Shown here one piece after another: positions 50,714 to 60,512 of a stretch of DNA of 64,000 nt. Positions within the stretch are counted from its first letter, which is position 1; every line of letters starts with the position of its first letter. The notes below the pieces were generated by a model, which saw only the letters and a program-made list of their open reading frames with translations, ran no database searches and was not told the DNA's origin. The stretch comes from JAMHWF01 sp035911095 (lineage in GTDB: Bacteria; Pseudomonadota; Gammaproteobacteria; Burkholderiales; Burkholderiaceae_C), in contig JAMHWF010000109.1 of NCBI GenBank assembly GCA_035911095.1, forward strand, positions 50,696 through 114,695. Direction: 5' to 3'. The position numbers and the translations under genes were made by a program.

Positions 50714-52702
50714 TCAGTCCGCCCCGCGGCGGCGCAGCTCGTCGACGACCCAGGCATCGCCCGACGGCAGGGTGCCGGCCTGCTGCATCGCCAGCGCGAC
50801 TTGCAGGGCCTGCCGGGCGTGGTGCGCGTCGCCGGTGACGTCCGAGAGCCTCATGTGGCTGACGATCAGGTCCCGCTGCCATTCGGCGTTCGCGGGGTCG
50901 CGCGCGGCGAGCGCCTCGGCGATCGCGAGGCCCTGGCGGTAAGCACCGGTCGCGCCGGCGCGGTCGCCCCGGGTGGCGAGGACGTGACCGATCTTGTTGT
51001 GGCTCACCGTCAGGTCGCGTTGCCACAGGGCGTTGGCCGGGTCGCGCGCCGCGAGCGCCTCGACGGCGGCGAGCCCCCGGCGATAGGCGCCGAGCGCGCC
51101 TTCGGGGTCGCCCTGGGCGAGGCGGACGTCGCCGAGCTTGTTGTGGCTCACCGAGCCGTCGCGCTGCCACTCGGTGTTCGCGGGGTCCTGAGCGGCGAGC
51201 GCTTCGCGGATCGCCAGGCTCCTGCCGAAGGCCTCGAGCGCGCCGGCGGCATCGCCTTCGGCGGCCAGGACATCGCCGATCCGCTCGTGGCTGACCGAGA
51301 GGTCGCGTTGCCACATCGTATGGGCCGGGTCGCGTGCCGCGAGCGCCTCGGCGATCGCCAGGCTGCGGCGGAAGGCGTCGATCGCGCCAGCCACGTCGCC
51401 CTGGCCGAGAAGGACATCGCCGATGCGCTCGTGGCTGATCGACAGGTCGCGCTGCCACTGGGTCTGGCCGGCGTTGCGCGCGGCCAGTGCCTCGCGGATC
51501 GCAAGGGCCTTGCGGAAGGCCTCGTTCGCCCCGGCGCCGTCGCCCAGGGCGACGAGGACGTCGCCGACCCGGTCGTGGCTGACCGAGAGGTCGCGCTGCC
51601 GCTGCGGGTCGGCAGGGTCTTCCGCCGCGAGGGTCGCGGCGATCGCGCAGGCGAGGCGGTAGGCCTCGGCCGCCACGGCGAGCGAGCCGGCCGCCCGCGC
51701 GAGGTCGCCGCAGGCGACGCGTGCGGCCATCTCGGCCCAGGCGTCCTGCCGCTGGAGGGCCGCCTGCAGCGAGGCCTGCAGCGCCGCGACTGCGCCTGCG
51801 AGGTCTCCCAGCTGCATCAGGGCCAGGCCGAGCAGGCGCGCGATCTCGGCATCGTCCGGCGCCAGTGCCAGGGCCGTGCGGTAGAAGCGCACCGACTTCC
51901 TGGTGTCGTGCAGCAGCGCGAGGTTGGCGACGTGCAGGGCGGCGTCGGCGCCGGCCTTCGCCTCCGACGCGGCGGCAGCGGCGCGGGCTTCGTACTCTCG
52001 CTCGAAGGCATCTTCGGCCTGCGAGCTGTCGCCGCCCGCTAGGGCGGACAGCGCGAGCGAGAGGTCGGCCCGCTCGGCGGGCGCGGCGGCGCCGAGCCGG
52101 TGGGCCAGTGCGTCGACGCTGCTTCGCAGGGCCTGCATCTGGCCGGCGAGCAGCGTGCGTTCGGCCTCGAGGGCGGCGATGCGCTGGCGCACGTCGGCGT
52201 CGTGCTTCAGCAGCGTGCCAAGGTCGCTGGCGACGGCCTTGAGCGCCGGCACCCTGGCCGCGACCTCGTCGACCAGCCGCCGGGCGTCGTCATGCCAGCC
52301 GTCTTCGGTCAGGTGGACGAAGTTCCAGTCGTAGAGCGGGTGCAGCGCGGCCGGCAACTGGCCCGCGGGGCTGGGCTCGGCGCCTTCGACCAGCGTCGGC
52401 ACGACGACGAGCCCCTCGCTGGCCAGCGCCCTGACCAGCTCGTGGCGCAGCGTGTCCGTCGGGTCGTGCAGCCGCGACAGGTTCGTCGCGTCGGCCCAGC
52501 GCGGGCCGATCACCGCGATGCAGGCGGCACTCCGCGCGAGCGCGGCGTCGATCGCGTCGCGCCAGCGGCCAACGCCGATGCTGTGCACGTCGCGGAACAC
52601 GCGCTCGCGGCCGAAGGCGATGCACAGCCAGTCGTACAGGCGCCCGCTCGTGCCGCGGGCGTCGTCGCGGCGGTAGCTGATGAAGAGGTGGTCGCGCGGC
52701 AT
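50714..52702 (-). CDS. TIR-TPR protein 2 with five tandem 48-residue repeats
   Basis: A 662 aa paralogue of TIR-TPR protein 1. The TIR domain (residues 4-140) has HLFISYRRDDARGTSGRLYDW, DVHSIGVGRWRDAIDAAL and DTLRHELVRAL, with Glu88 at the putative catalytic site. A helical linker with LEAERTLLAGQMQALRSSVDALAHRL follows. Five 48-residue TPR-type units run from residue 365 (50891-51610), then a partial sixth that closes the protein. The units are more diverged from one another than in protein 1. The ATG at 52702 lies 1 nt after the LysR stop on the same strand, so it may be read through from that gene. Role in immunity or signalling is inferred from the family. Confidence 0.9.
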   Translation of the reverse strand: MPRDHLFISYRRDDARGTSGRLYDWLCIAFGRERVFRDVHSIGVGRWRDAIDAALARSAACIAVIGPRWADATNLSRLHDPTDTLRHELVRALASEGLVVVPTLVEGAEPSPAGQLPAALHPLYDWNFVHLTEDGWHDDARRLVDEVAARVPALKAVASDLGTLLKHDADVRQRIAALEAERTLLAGQMQALRSSVDALAHRLGAAAPAERADLSLALSALAGGDSSQAEDAFEREYEARAAAAASEAKAGADAALHVANLALLHDTRKSVRFYRTALALAPDDAEIARLLGLALMQLGDLAGAVAALQASLQAALQRQDAWAEMAARVACGDLARAAGSLAVAAEAYRLACAIAATLAAEDPADPQRQRDLSVSHDRVGDVLVALGDGAGANEAFRKALAIREALAARNAGQTQWQRDLSISHERIGDVLLGQGDVAGAIDAFRRSLAIAEALAARDPAHTMWQRDLSVSHERIGDVLAAEGDAAGALEAFGRSLAIREALAAQDPANTEWQRDGSVSHNKLGDVRLAQGDPEGALGAYRRGLAAVEALAARDPANALWQRDLTVSHNKIGHVLATRGDRAGATGAYRQGLAIAEALAARDPANAEWQRDLIVSHMRLSDVTGDAHHARQALQVALAMQQAGTLPSGDAWVVDELRRRGAD
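50891..51610 (-). repeat. Five tandem 144-bp coding repeats in TIR-TPR protein 2
   Basis: Five in-frame 144-bp units with the same consensus helix pair as protein 1 (WQRDLSVSHxxIGDVL...AxRxxLAIxEALAARDPA) but visibly diverged in sequence. A sixth is truncated at about 50890-50820. Confidence 0.85.
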
Positions 52703-52703
52703 C

Positions 52704-53615
52704 TCAGGCAGGCTCGGGGGCGGCAGAAGGCCCGGGCACCTGGGTCGCGAGCCAGGCCGCGAAGGCCGCGAGCACCGGATCGTGCGCCTTCTGCTCGGGG
52801 TAGCTCAGGTAGTAGGTCCGGCCGCTGAGGTACGCATGGTCGAGCAGGGGCACGAGCTCGCCGCGCGCCAGCTCGGGCTCGATCAGGAAGGGCGGGACGA
52901 GCGCGGCGCCCAGGCCCTGGACCGCGGCCTCGGCGAGCATCGAGAACAGCTCCATGCGTGCGCCCGCCATGTCGGCCCGCACCGCGAGGCCGAGCGAGGC
53001 GAACCACTCGCGCCAGGCATAGGGCCGGGTGCTGATGTGCAGCAGCGGCAGCGAGGCCACGTCGGCGGGCGTCAGGCGCTTGCGGCTGCCGAGCAGCGTG
53101 CGGCTGGCCACGGCGACCAGCGGCTCGGGCATCAGCGCCAGCGCCTGGGTGCCGGGCCAGCCGGCCGCGCCGGCGTGCAGCGCCGCGTCGAGCCCGCTGC
53201 CGTCGAACAGGAAGGGCCGGGTGCGCACCGCCAGGTGCAGCGTGATGCCCGGGTGCGCGCGGTGGAAGCCGCCCAGCCGCGGCAGCAGCCAGCGCGTCGC
53301 GAAGCTCGGCACCACGCCCAGCTGCAGCACGCCGCCGCTGCCGGCGTTCGACATCAGCGCGAGCGTGTCGCGCTCGACCTCGTCGAGATGGGCTCGCACG
53401 CGCCGGCTGTAGCCCTGGCCGGCCTCGGTCAGCAGCACGCCGCGCCGCGTGCGGCGGAAGAGCTTGACGCCCACGTAGCCCTCCAGCGCGGCGATCTGGC
53501 GGCACACCGCGCCCTGGGTCACGGCCAGCTCGTCGGCGGCCAGGGTGAAGCTCTGGTGGCGCGCCGCCGCCTCGAAGGCGGCGAGCGCGGCGGTCGAGGG
53601 CAGGGTGCGGCGCAT
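52704..53615 (-). CDS. LysR-family regulator divergent from gcdH (GcvA-like)
   Basis: A 303 aa LysR-type activator or repressor. The N-terminal winged helix is at residues 5-65 (LAAFEAAARHQSFTLAADELAVTQGAVCRQIAALE) and the effector domain follows (LGVVPSFATRWLLPRLGGFHRAHPG). Met at 53615 starts the usual helix; longer frames upstream run into the control region. It is divergent from the glutaryl-CoA dehydrogenase gene with 151 nt between, a common arrangement in Burkholderiales, so it likely controls that gene in response to a lysine/glutarate pathway intermediate. Confidence 0.93.
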   Translation of the reverse strand: MRRTLPSTAALAAFEAAARHQSFTLAADELAVTQGAVCRQIAALEGYVGVKLFRRTRRGVLLTEAGQGYSRRVRAHLDEVERDTLALMSNAGSGGVLQLGVVPSFATRWLLPRLGGFHRAHPGITLHLAVRTRPFLFDGSGLDAALHAGAAGWPGTQALALMPEPLVAVASRTLLGSRKRLTPADVASLPLLHISTRPYAWREWFASLGLAVRADMAGARMELFSMLAEAAVQGLGAALVPPFLIEPELARGELVPLLDHAYLSGRTYYLSYPEQKAHDPVLAAFAAWLATQVPGPSAAPEPA

Positions 53616-53666
53616 CGGGTGTCCGGCGGTGGAGGCGGTCGCGTTCGATCTGGGGTCGGTCCTGGA

Positions 53667-53681
53667 GTGAGAGATTCTCAC
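53667..53681. promoter_or_regulatory. LysR operator GTGAGA-GAT-TCTCAC
   Basis: Perfect 6-3-6 dyad in the divergent gap between the LysR gene and gcdH, 22 nt upstream of the gcdH -35 box. It contains the T-N11-A spacing of LysR sites. Confidence 0.6.
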
Positions 53682-53702
53682 AGATCGGTGCGGAGAAATC
53701 GG

Positions 53703-53731
53703 TTGTCCGCTGGGCACCGCCTGCCTAAAGT
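53703..53731 (+). promoter_or_regulatory. Putative sigma-70 promoter of gcdH
   Basis: TTGTCC (53703-53708) and TAAAGT (53726-53731) are separated by exactly 17 nt. The -10 ends 35 nt before the gcdH ATG and the LysR dyad lies just upstream, as expected for an activator-dependent promoter. Confidence 0.55.
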
Positions 53732-53766
53732 CCGGGGCACCTCGCGCCAACCCTCCGGATATCGCC

Positions 53767-54966
<1,200 letters not shown>

Positions 54967-54973
54967 GGCGCAC

Positions 54974-56287
54974 ATGAGCGGCAGTGACACCGGCGCGGGC
55001 ACGGGCACGGGGACGGGGACGGGACCATCCACGAGCCCGGTGGGCGCGGGAGCGTCCACGAGCACGCCTGGCGCGCTCGCTGGCCTGCGCGTGCTCGACC
55101 TCTCGCGCGTGCTCGCCGGCCCCTGGGCCGGGCAGATGCTGGCCGACCTGGGCGCCGATGTCGTCAAGGTCGAGCGCCCCGGCGCCGGCGACGACACGCG
55201 CGCCTGGGGCCCGCCCTGGCTGGCCGACGCCGACGGGCGGCCGGGCCACGAGTCGGCCTACTTCCTCTGTGCCAACCGCAACAAGCGCTCGGTCACGCTC
55301 GACCTCGCGGCGCCCGAGGGCCAGGCGCTGGTGCGCCGCCTCGCCGTCGAGGCCGACGTCGTGCTCGAGAACTTCAAGGCCGGCGGCCTGACCCAGTACG
55401 GGCTCGATTACGCGAGCCTCTCGGCGCTGAACCCACGCCTCGTCTACTGCTCGATCACCGGCTTCGGCCAGACCGGGCCGTATGCGGCGCGCCCGGGCTA
55501 CGACTTCCTGATCCAGGGCATGGGCGGGTTGATGAGCATCACCGGCCGCGCCGACGGCGAGGCTGGCGCCGGGCCGCAGAAGGTGGGCGTTGCACTCACC
55601 GACGTGATGACCGGCCTGCATGCGGCGATCGCGGTGCTCGCGGCACTCTCCGCGCGCGAACGCACGGGCCGCGGTCAGCACATCGACCTGGCGCTGCTCG
55701 ACGTGCAGATCGCCTGCCTGGCGAACCAGGCCACCAGCTACCTGGTCGGCGGCCAGCCGCCGCGGCGCATGGGCAACGCGCACCCGAGCATCGTGCCGTA
55801 CCAGGACTTCCCGACCGCCGATGGCGACATGATCGTCGCGGTCGGCAACGACGGCCAGTTCGCGCGTCTCGCCGAGGCGCTGGGACACGCCGAATGGGCG
55901 CGCGACGAGCGCTTCGTGAGCAACCCGCAGCGTGTCGCGCACCGCGGCGTGCTGATCCCGTTGCTGCGCCAGGCGACGGTGATGCGCACGACCGCGGAAT
56001 GGATCCGCGTGCTCGAGGCGGCCGGCGTGCCCTGCGGGCCGATCAACCGGCTCGACCAGGTCTTCGACGACCCGCAGGTGCGGGCGCGCGGGATGCGCGT
56101 CGAACTGCCGCACGCCTCGGGCGTCGCGGCCGCGGGGGTGGCGAACCCGATCCGGCTGTCGGAGACGCCGGTCGCCTACCGGCAGGCGCCGCCGCTGCTC
56201 GGCGCGCACACCGGCGAGGTGCTGGGCGAGTGGCTGGGGCTGGGTGCGGGCGAGGTCGAGGCGCTGCGCGGGCGCGGCGTGCTCTGA
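54974..56287 (+). CDS. CaiB/BaiF-family CoA transferase, probably glutarate-CoA transferase
   Basis: A 437 aa family III CoA transferase. The core starts at about residue 36 (LRVLDLSRVLAGPWAGQMLADLGADVVKVE). NKRSVTLDLAAPEG and VYCSITGFGQTGPYAARPGYDFLIQ follow, and the catalytic-type Asp243 is in IDLALLDVQIACLAN. The first 35 residues are Gly/Thr/Ser-rich and come from a simple GC-rich DNA run; they look dispensable, but no later start is suitable. Placed 7 nt after gcdH, it most likely transfers CoA from succinyl-CoA to glutarate to feed the dehydrogenase; this specificity is inferred from context. Confidence 0.92.
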   Translation: MSGSDTGAGTGTGTGTGPSTSPVGAGASTSTPGALAGLRVLDLSRVLAGPWAGQMLADLGADVVKVERPGAGDDTRAWGPPWLADADGRPGHESAYFLCANRNKRSVTLDLAAPEGQALVRRLAVEADVVLENFKAGGLTQYGLDYASLSALNPRLVYCSITGFGQTGPYAARPGYDFLIQGMGGLMSITGRADGEAGAGPQKVGVALTDVMTGLHAAIAVLAALSARERTGRGQHIDLALLDVQIACLANQATSYLVGGQPPRRMGNAHPSIVPYQDFPTADGDMIVAVGNDGQFARLAEALGHAEWARDERFVSNPQRVAHRGVLIPLLRQATVMRTTAEWIRVLEAAGVPCGPINRLDQVFDDPQVRARGMRVELPHASGVAAAGVANPIRLSETPVAYRQAPPLLGAHTGEVLGEWLGLGAGEVEALRGRGVL

Positions 56288-56410
56288 CCGTCACCGGCGC
56301 GGCGGACCGGCACGACCGTCGCCAGGGCCGTTCGCAGCGGCCCCCGTCAGCACCTCGGCCACGCGGCGCCGTGCCCAAGCGACGCCGCGGGACCCAGGCT
56401 CGGGCCCGCG

Positions 56411-57277
56411 TCAGCTGCGGCCGCAGCTGATGTTGTTCGCGCCCGCCCGGCCCGCCGACTTCACGCCGGTGATGCGGCCGCTCGACGCGAGCGTGTAGCC
56501 CGCGCCCCAGGCGATCGCGGTGCCGGGGTAGGTCCAGGCGTGGTGGACCGACCAGTCGCGCTTCACGGTCGAGATGTTGGCCAGGTAGTCCGCGCCCGGC
56601 GCCTTGACGATCGGCGCCGTGGCGCCTGGTGGCGGGGTGACGCGGATCGCGCTGTCGACGATCGACACCCGGGCCTCCCAGGTCTGGGGCGGCTGGCCAG
56701 GCTCGCTGTGGCAGGTGATCTTGTTGGACGGCAGGTTCGTCGGGCGCTCGACGATCGCGAGGTAGATCGATCGCACGTCGCCGACCAGTGCGGGGTCGTT
56801 GTTCCAGCGCTGGGGCGTGCCGGCGGCGCGGCACAGCTTCGTCGCCCCGTGGGTGGCGGAGAGCGGCTCGGGCACGTCCTCGCGCGCGGCGACCGTCCGG
56901 CCGAAGACGATGTCGGTCATCACGCCGTTGGCGCCGAACCAGACCCACACCCGCTGCCAGCCCTGCGGCACCTTGTAGAGCAGCGACATCGCCAGCCGCT
57001 CACCCGCCGGGGGCAGCAGGTCGGTGGGGTAGTAGGCGCTGAAGGCGACCGAGATCTCGCGCAGCCGGTCGACCACGCGGCTCTCGTCGGTGCCGACCTT
57101 GAGCGCGCCGTCGAACGACACCGGGACGACGGCGCCGGGCGCATCGCTGCAGGTCACCGAGCCGCTGCCGGTGCCGCGCACGACGATCCGTTCTGCCACG
57201 TCCTCGCCGCCGCCGCAGGCGGCCAGCACGGCCGCCGTTGCAGACAGGGCCAAGGCCCTGCCACGCACATTCATCAT
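56411..57277 (-). CDS. Unrecognised lipoprotein
   Basis: A 288 aa protein with lipobox AVLAACGGG, so membrane-anchored outside the cytosol. AGAGGAG precedes the first of two adjacent ATG codons. The mature part contains four Cys that could form two disulphides (VTCSDAPG, KLCRAAG, KITCHSEPG, ISCGRS) and a beta-rich fold (VPVSFDGALKVGTDESRVVD, YKVPQGWQRVWVWFG, QTWEARVSIVDSAIRVTPP). No known motif is apparent. It is convergent with the CoA transferase gene; the 123 nt between them hold nothing recognisable. Confidence 0.8.
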   Translation of the reverse strand: MMNVRGRALALSATAAVLAACGGGEDVAERIVVRGTGSGSVTCSDAPGAVVPVSFDGALKVGTDESRVVDRLREISVAFSAYYPTDLLPPAGERLAMSLLYKVPQGWQRVWVWFGANGVMTDIVFGRTVAAREDVPEPLSATHGATKLCRAAGTPQRWNNDPALVGDVRSIYLAIVERPTNLPSNKITCHSEPGQPPQTWEARVSIVDSAIRVTPPPGATAPIVKAPGADYLANISTVKRDWSVHHAWTYPGTAIAWGAGYTLASSGRITGVKSAGRAGANNISCGRS

Positions 57278-57434
57278 CGAAGGCTCCTCTTGTCCCGTGC
57301 GATCTCCGGCACTCGGCGTGCCTGTCGCGGGCTCCCTGTCTGACGGCAGGCGGAGTGTAGGAGCGGCCTTTCGACGGGTGCCGGTTTTCCCGCCCGAGGG
57401 CGACGCTGGACCGGCCAGGGGCGTTGCCCGAGGA

Positions 57435-58070
57435 TCAGCCCGTGACCGGCATCTCCGCTTCGCCGTGCGGCGCGGCCTTGAAGGCGGCCAGCTGCTCGGC
57501 CGCCGCGCTGTAGGCGACGAGGCGCGGGAAGGCCGATGCGGGCGCCTCGTCGGGCGTCAGCGCCTCGATGAAGCGCCAGGCGACGGCAGTGGTCAGGCCG
57601 GCCAGGTCGATCGTGTCCTCGCCGGCCGCCAGGGGCTGCCGTGCCAGCGCGGCTTCCAGCCCGTCGCAGGCCGCCTTCAGCTGGCCGCCGACGCGCTCCG
57701 CCCAGGGCGCATGGCGCCGCTCGGCCGGGCGGGCCCGCTCGTAAACCAGCTGCACGCTCTTCTCGCAGGCGGCCAGCGCGAGGCCGGTCATCTGCAGCGC
57801 CTGTGCGAGTGCCGCGGGCGCGGCCGGCAGCAGCCTGCGCTTCGGCCCGGCAAGGGCCTGCGCGTACTGCAGGATCAGCGTCGAGTCCATCAGCACGCTG
57901 CCGTCGTCGCAGACCAGGGTCGGCGCCTTGATCACCGGGTTGATGCGCCCGAAGGCCTCCATGCCGCGGAAGACCGAGATCGAGCGATGCCGGAACGGCA
58001 GCCCGAGCAGTTGCAGCGCGACCGCGGTGCGGCGCACATAGGGGGAGTCGAGCATGCCGATCAGTTCCAC
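57435..58070 (-). CDS. Glutathione S-transferase family protein
   Basis: A 211 aa cytosolic GST. The thioredoxin-like N-domain has LIGMLDSPYVRRTAVALQLLGLPFRHR, with Ser at the usual catalytic site, the cis-Pro in NPVIKAPTLVCDDG and MDSTLILQYA for the gamma-glutamyl site. The C-domain is all-helical with DTIDLAGLTTAVAWRFIEAL. It is last in a leftward run of six small genes from the cupin at 61.4 kb, separated by 55 nt from the DUF488 gene. Confidence 0.93.
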   Translation of the reverse strand: MELIGMLDSPYVRRTAVALQLLGLPFRHRSISVFRGMEAFGRINPVIKAPTLVCDDGSVLMDSTLILQYAQALAGPKRRLLPAAPAALAQALQMTGLALAACEKSVQLVYERARPAERRHAPWAERVGGQLKAACDGLEAALARQPLAAGEDTIDLAGLTTAVAWRFIEALTPDEAPASAFPRLVAYSAAAEQLAAFKAAPHGEAEMPVTG

Positions 58071-58125
58071 CGCGGGCCTTTCGATGTCGAGGGTCGTGGA
58101 CGGGATGTGCGGGATGCGGCCGCGG

Positions 58126-58515
58126 TCAGTCGACGATGCGCGCGCCCTGGGCCGCGAGCAGTTCGCGCAGCACCGAGCGGTGGCAGTGCGATTCGTCCTC
58201 GCAGTAGCAGCCCACCGAGAGGTCGGTCGTCAGCGACAACGCCGCGAGCAGTGCGATTGCATGCCGCGTGCCCGGCGCGCTCATCTCGGCCCGGTAGCGC
58301 CTCGCGAAGGCCTGCCAGTCGCGAGGCGTCTGCGCGGCGTGGGCCAGCGCGACCGTCTCGTCGCTCGGCGCCAGGGTCGGGAACCAGACGTCGTACCAGT
58401 TGCCCGACGCGAAGGCGTACTTCGGCACGCCGCGCGGCGGCCGGCGCACGGTGCCGATGCGCAGGCCTTCGCCGGGTGCGCGCGGGCTGCCGAGGCGGAC
58501 GATGCGCAGGCTCAT
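58126..58515 (-). CDS. DUF488-family protein
   Basis: A 129 aa protein of the DUF488 family. It has the usual RIGTVRRPPRGVPK near the N-terminus, NWYDVWFPTLAPS in the centre, and LSVGCYCEDESHCHRSVL, the Cys/His-containing loop that marks the family. Function of the family is not established; it is thought to be a small cytosolic, perhaps redox-active or nuclease-like, protein. Start at 58515 follows 24 nt after the transglutaminase-like gene. Confidence 0.88.
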   Translation of the reverse strand: MSLRIVRLGSPRAPGEGLRIGTVRRPPRGVPKYAFASGNWYDVWFPTLAPSDETVALAHAAQTPRDWQAFARRYRAEMSAPGTRHAIALLAALSLTTDLSVGCYCEDESHCHRSVLRELLAAQGARIVD

Positions 58516-58539
58516 CGGGACCCCGCTCGGTCGGCCGCC

Positions 58540-59346
58540 TCAGCCGCCCGTGCCCGCGGCGCCGCCATCGAGAAGCCCGACGCGGACCTGCATCTCCACC
58601 GTCTGCAGGTCGCCGTAGTTCGACAGGAAGGCGACGTCGGCCGCATCGCGGCCGTAGGCGAGCACGACGCGGCCGCCGCGCGGCTCGGCCTGCGTGGCGT
58701 CGAAGGTGTACCAGCGCCCGCCGACCCAGGCCTCGAACCAGGCGTGCAGGTCCATCGGGTCGAGCTGGTACAGGTAGCCGACGACCATGCGTGCCGGGAT
58801 GCGCAGCGCGCGCGCGAGCGCGATGCCGACATGCGAGAAGTCGCGGCACACGCCGGCCCCGTCGGCCAGCGTGCCGAGCGCGTCGGTGCTCGCGTCGCTG
58901 ACGCCGTAGCGGTACTCGAGCGTGGAGTGGATCCAGCGCCGGATCGCCTCGACCTGCGCGTAGCCGGGCGTGGCGTTGCCGACGATCTCGGCCGCCTTCG
59001 CCTGCAGCCGGTCGGCAGGGCAGTAGCGGCTCGGCAGCAGGAAGCCGAGCACCGCGTCGGGCAGCGTCTCGATCGGCATCAGGCCGGCCGTGGGGTCGAC
59101 CGCGATCTCGGCCTCGGTATGCACCTGCGAGGCGACCCGGATGCGCAGGCGCCCGGCCGGCGCGACGAAGCGCTGGCAGAGGTTGCCGTGCACGTCGACG
59201 AACTCGGTCGGTGTCAGCGGTGGTTCGAACAGGTAGCTCTCGCTGGCCAGCCACTGGGCGTCGCCGCTGCGCGGGCGCAGCATGCCGACGCAGGGGCAGG
59301 GCAGCGGGGCCTCGACCGTGAGGTCGCAGCCGATCTCGAGTTTCAT
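58540..59346 (-). CDS. Transglutaminase-like cysteine peptidase
   Basis: A 268 aa protein without signal peptide. The N-terminal 110 residues form a beta domain often seen in bacterial transglutaminase-like proteins (PLTPTEFVDVHGNLCQRFVAP). The papain-like core has Cys167 in GAGVCRDFSHVGIALARAL, His201 in MDLHAWFEAWVGG and Asp216 in WYTFDATQAEPRGGRVV, the complete catalytic triad. Likely acts as an amidase or peptidase in the cytosol. It follows the glycolipid-binding-like gene by 41 nt. Confidence 0.92.
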   Translation of the reverse strand: MKLEIGCDLTVEAPLPCPCVGMLRPRSGDAQWLASESYLFEPPLTPTEFVDVHGNLCQRFVAPAGRLRIRVASQVHTEAEIAVDPTAGLMPIETLPDAVLGFLLPSRYCPADRLQAKAAEIVGNATPGYAQVEAIRRWIHSTLEYRYGVSDASTDALGTLADGAGVCRDFSHVGIALARALRIPARMVVGYLYQLDPMDLHAWFEAWVGGRWYTFDATQAEPRGGRVVLAYGRDAADVAFLSNYGDLQTVEMQVRVGLLDGGAAGTGG

Positions 59347-59387
59347 CGGGTCTCCGGCAGTCGGGTCGCGGGTTCGGCGCCGGCGGG

Positions 59388-60512
59388 TCAGCCGATGCGC
59401 TCGAAAAGCCCAGGATAGCGGGCCACCTGCCCGCTGGCGAGGACCTCGAGGCGGTCGCGGTAGCCGACCTGCGGCGCCTCGTAGTCGTAGTGGGTCGCGT
59501 CGACGCGCCGGTAGCGCTGCGCGAGGTGGGTCGGCTTCAGGCTCGGCCACTCGAGCCACACCGCGTGCGACTCGCCCTGCGCGCCGACGGCGAGCGCGAG
59601 CCGGTGCAGCGCCAGCAGGTTGGTGGCCGGCGTGAAGCCGAGATCGATGTCGTCGCAGGGCACCGGCAACTCGAGCACGCGCTCGTTGCACTGCCAGGTG
59701 CCGCCCGCGGTGCGACGGATCGCCAGCGAGACCTCGAGTTCGACGCCGCCGCCGGAGATGCGCCCCTCGACCCGTGCCGAGCGCGAACGCCAGGCCTCGT
59801 CGGCATCGACGCGGTAGTGCAGGCAGCAGGCGCGGCCGCCTTCGTGGAACACCGCGGTGCCGTCGAGGCGCCAGCCCTTGGCGATGCGCAGCAGGCGGCA
59901 GATGTCGGTGCCGGGTGCGTCGAGCCGGCGCCAGGAGAAGGTCTGCTCGCCGACGAAGGCAGCGGCCGGCGCCGGCGCTGCCGCAGGGGCGGGGAGCGTC
60001 GCGGCATGGGCTTTCGGCGCCCGTGCGTTCGGGCCCTGCGGCAGCGCCTCGCCCTGCTGCAGCGCGAAGCGGGCGGCGTCGATCGCATCGGCAGGGCTGT
60101 CGATCGCCTCGGCCGCCAGGGCCGCGGCGGCGGCGACGGCGCTCGAGCCGCCGTGGCGGGGCGGGCGGCTCGCGCTGTCGCCCGGCGCCGCGCCTGCGGC
60201 GCCGTGCGCGTCCTTCTTCTTCGCCTTCCGGTCTTCCTTGGCGTCCTTGACCTTGCCTTTGCCCCCGTCCTTGGGGTTGCCCTTGGGCTTGTCCTTCGAC
60301 CTGGCCTTCCGGTCCTTCGCCTGCTTCTTCGTCTTCGGCATCGAGAGCGTCTCCAGCACGGGGTCGGCGGGCGTCTCCGCTGCCGCGGGCGCGGCGGCTT
60401 CGTTCTCGCGCCGTTCGCGGCCCTTCGCTGCCAACGCTTCGTCGGTCGCGGCCGGCGCGTCGGCGCCCGCGTCGACCCCCGCGCCGGCGCCGGGCCGGGC
60501 GGCGCCGTTCAC
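59388..60512 (-). CDS. Glycolipid-binding-like domain fused to a Lys-rich tail
   Basis: A 374 aa protein. The GTG start at 60512 overlaps the stop of the GFA-domain gene (GTGA), so translation is coupled. The first 100 residues are Ala/Pro-rich, then strongly basic with KTKKQAKDRKARSKDKPKG and similar Lys/Asp runs, as in histone-like or nucleic-acid-binding tails. A second Ala-rich helical part follows. From about residue 190 the chain matches the putative glycolipid-binding family (SWRRLDAPGTDICRL, GWRLDGTAVFHEGGRACCLHY, WRSRSARVEGRISGGG, LDLGFTPATNLL-type end). The C-terminal domain is the confident part; the tail may be a separate-origin fusion. Function unknown. Confidence 0.75.
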   Translation of the reverse strand: MNGAARPGAGAGVDAGADAPAATDEALAAKGRERRENEAAAPAAAETPADPVLETLSMPKTKKQAKDRKARSKDKPKGNPKDGGKGKVKDAKEDRKAKKKDAHGAAGAAPGDSASRPPRHGGSSAVAAAAALAAEAIDSPADAIDAARFALQQGEALPQGPNARAPKAHAATLPAPAAAPAPAAAFVGEQTFSWRRLDAPGTDICRLLRIAKGWRLDGTAVFHEGGRACCLHYRVDADEAWRSRSARVEGRISGGGVELEVSLAIRRTAGGTWQCNERVLELPVPCDDIDLGFTPATNLLALHRLALAVGAQGESHAVWLEWPSLKPTHLAQRYRRVDATHYDYEAPQVGYRDRLEVLASGQVARYPGLFERIG

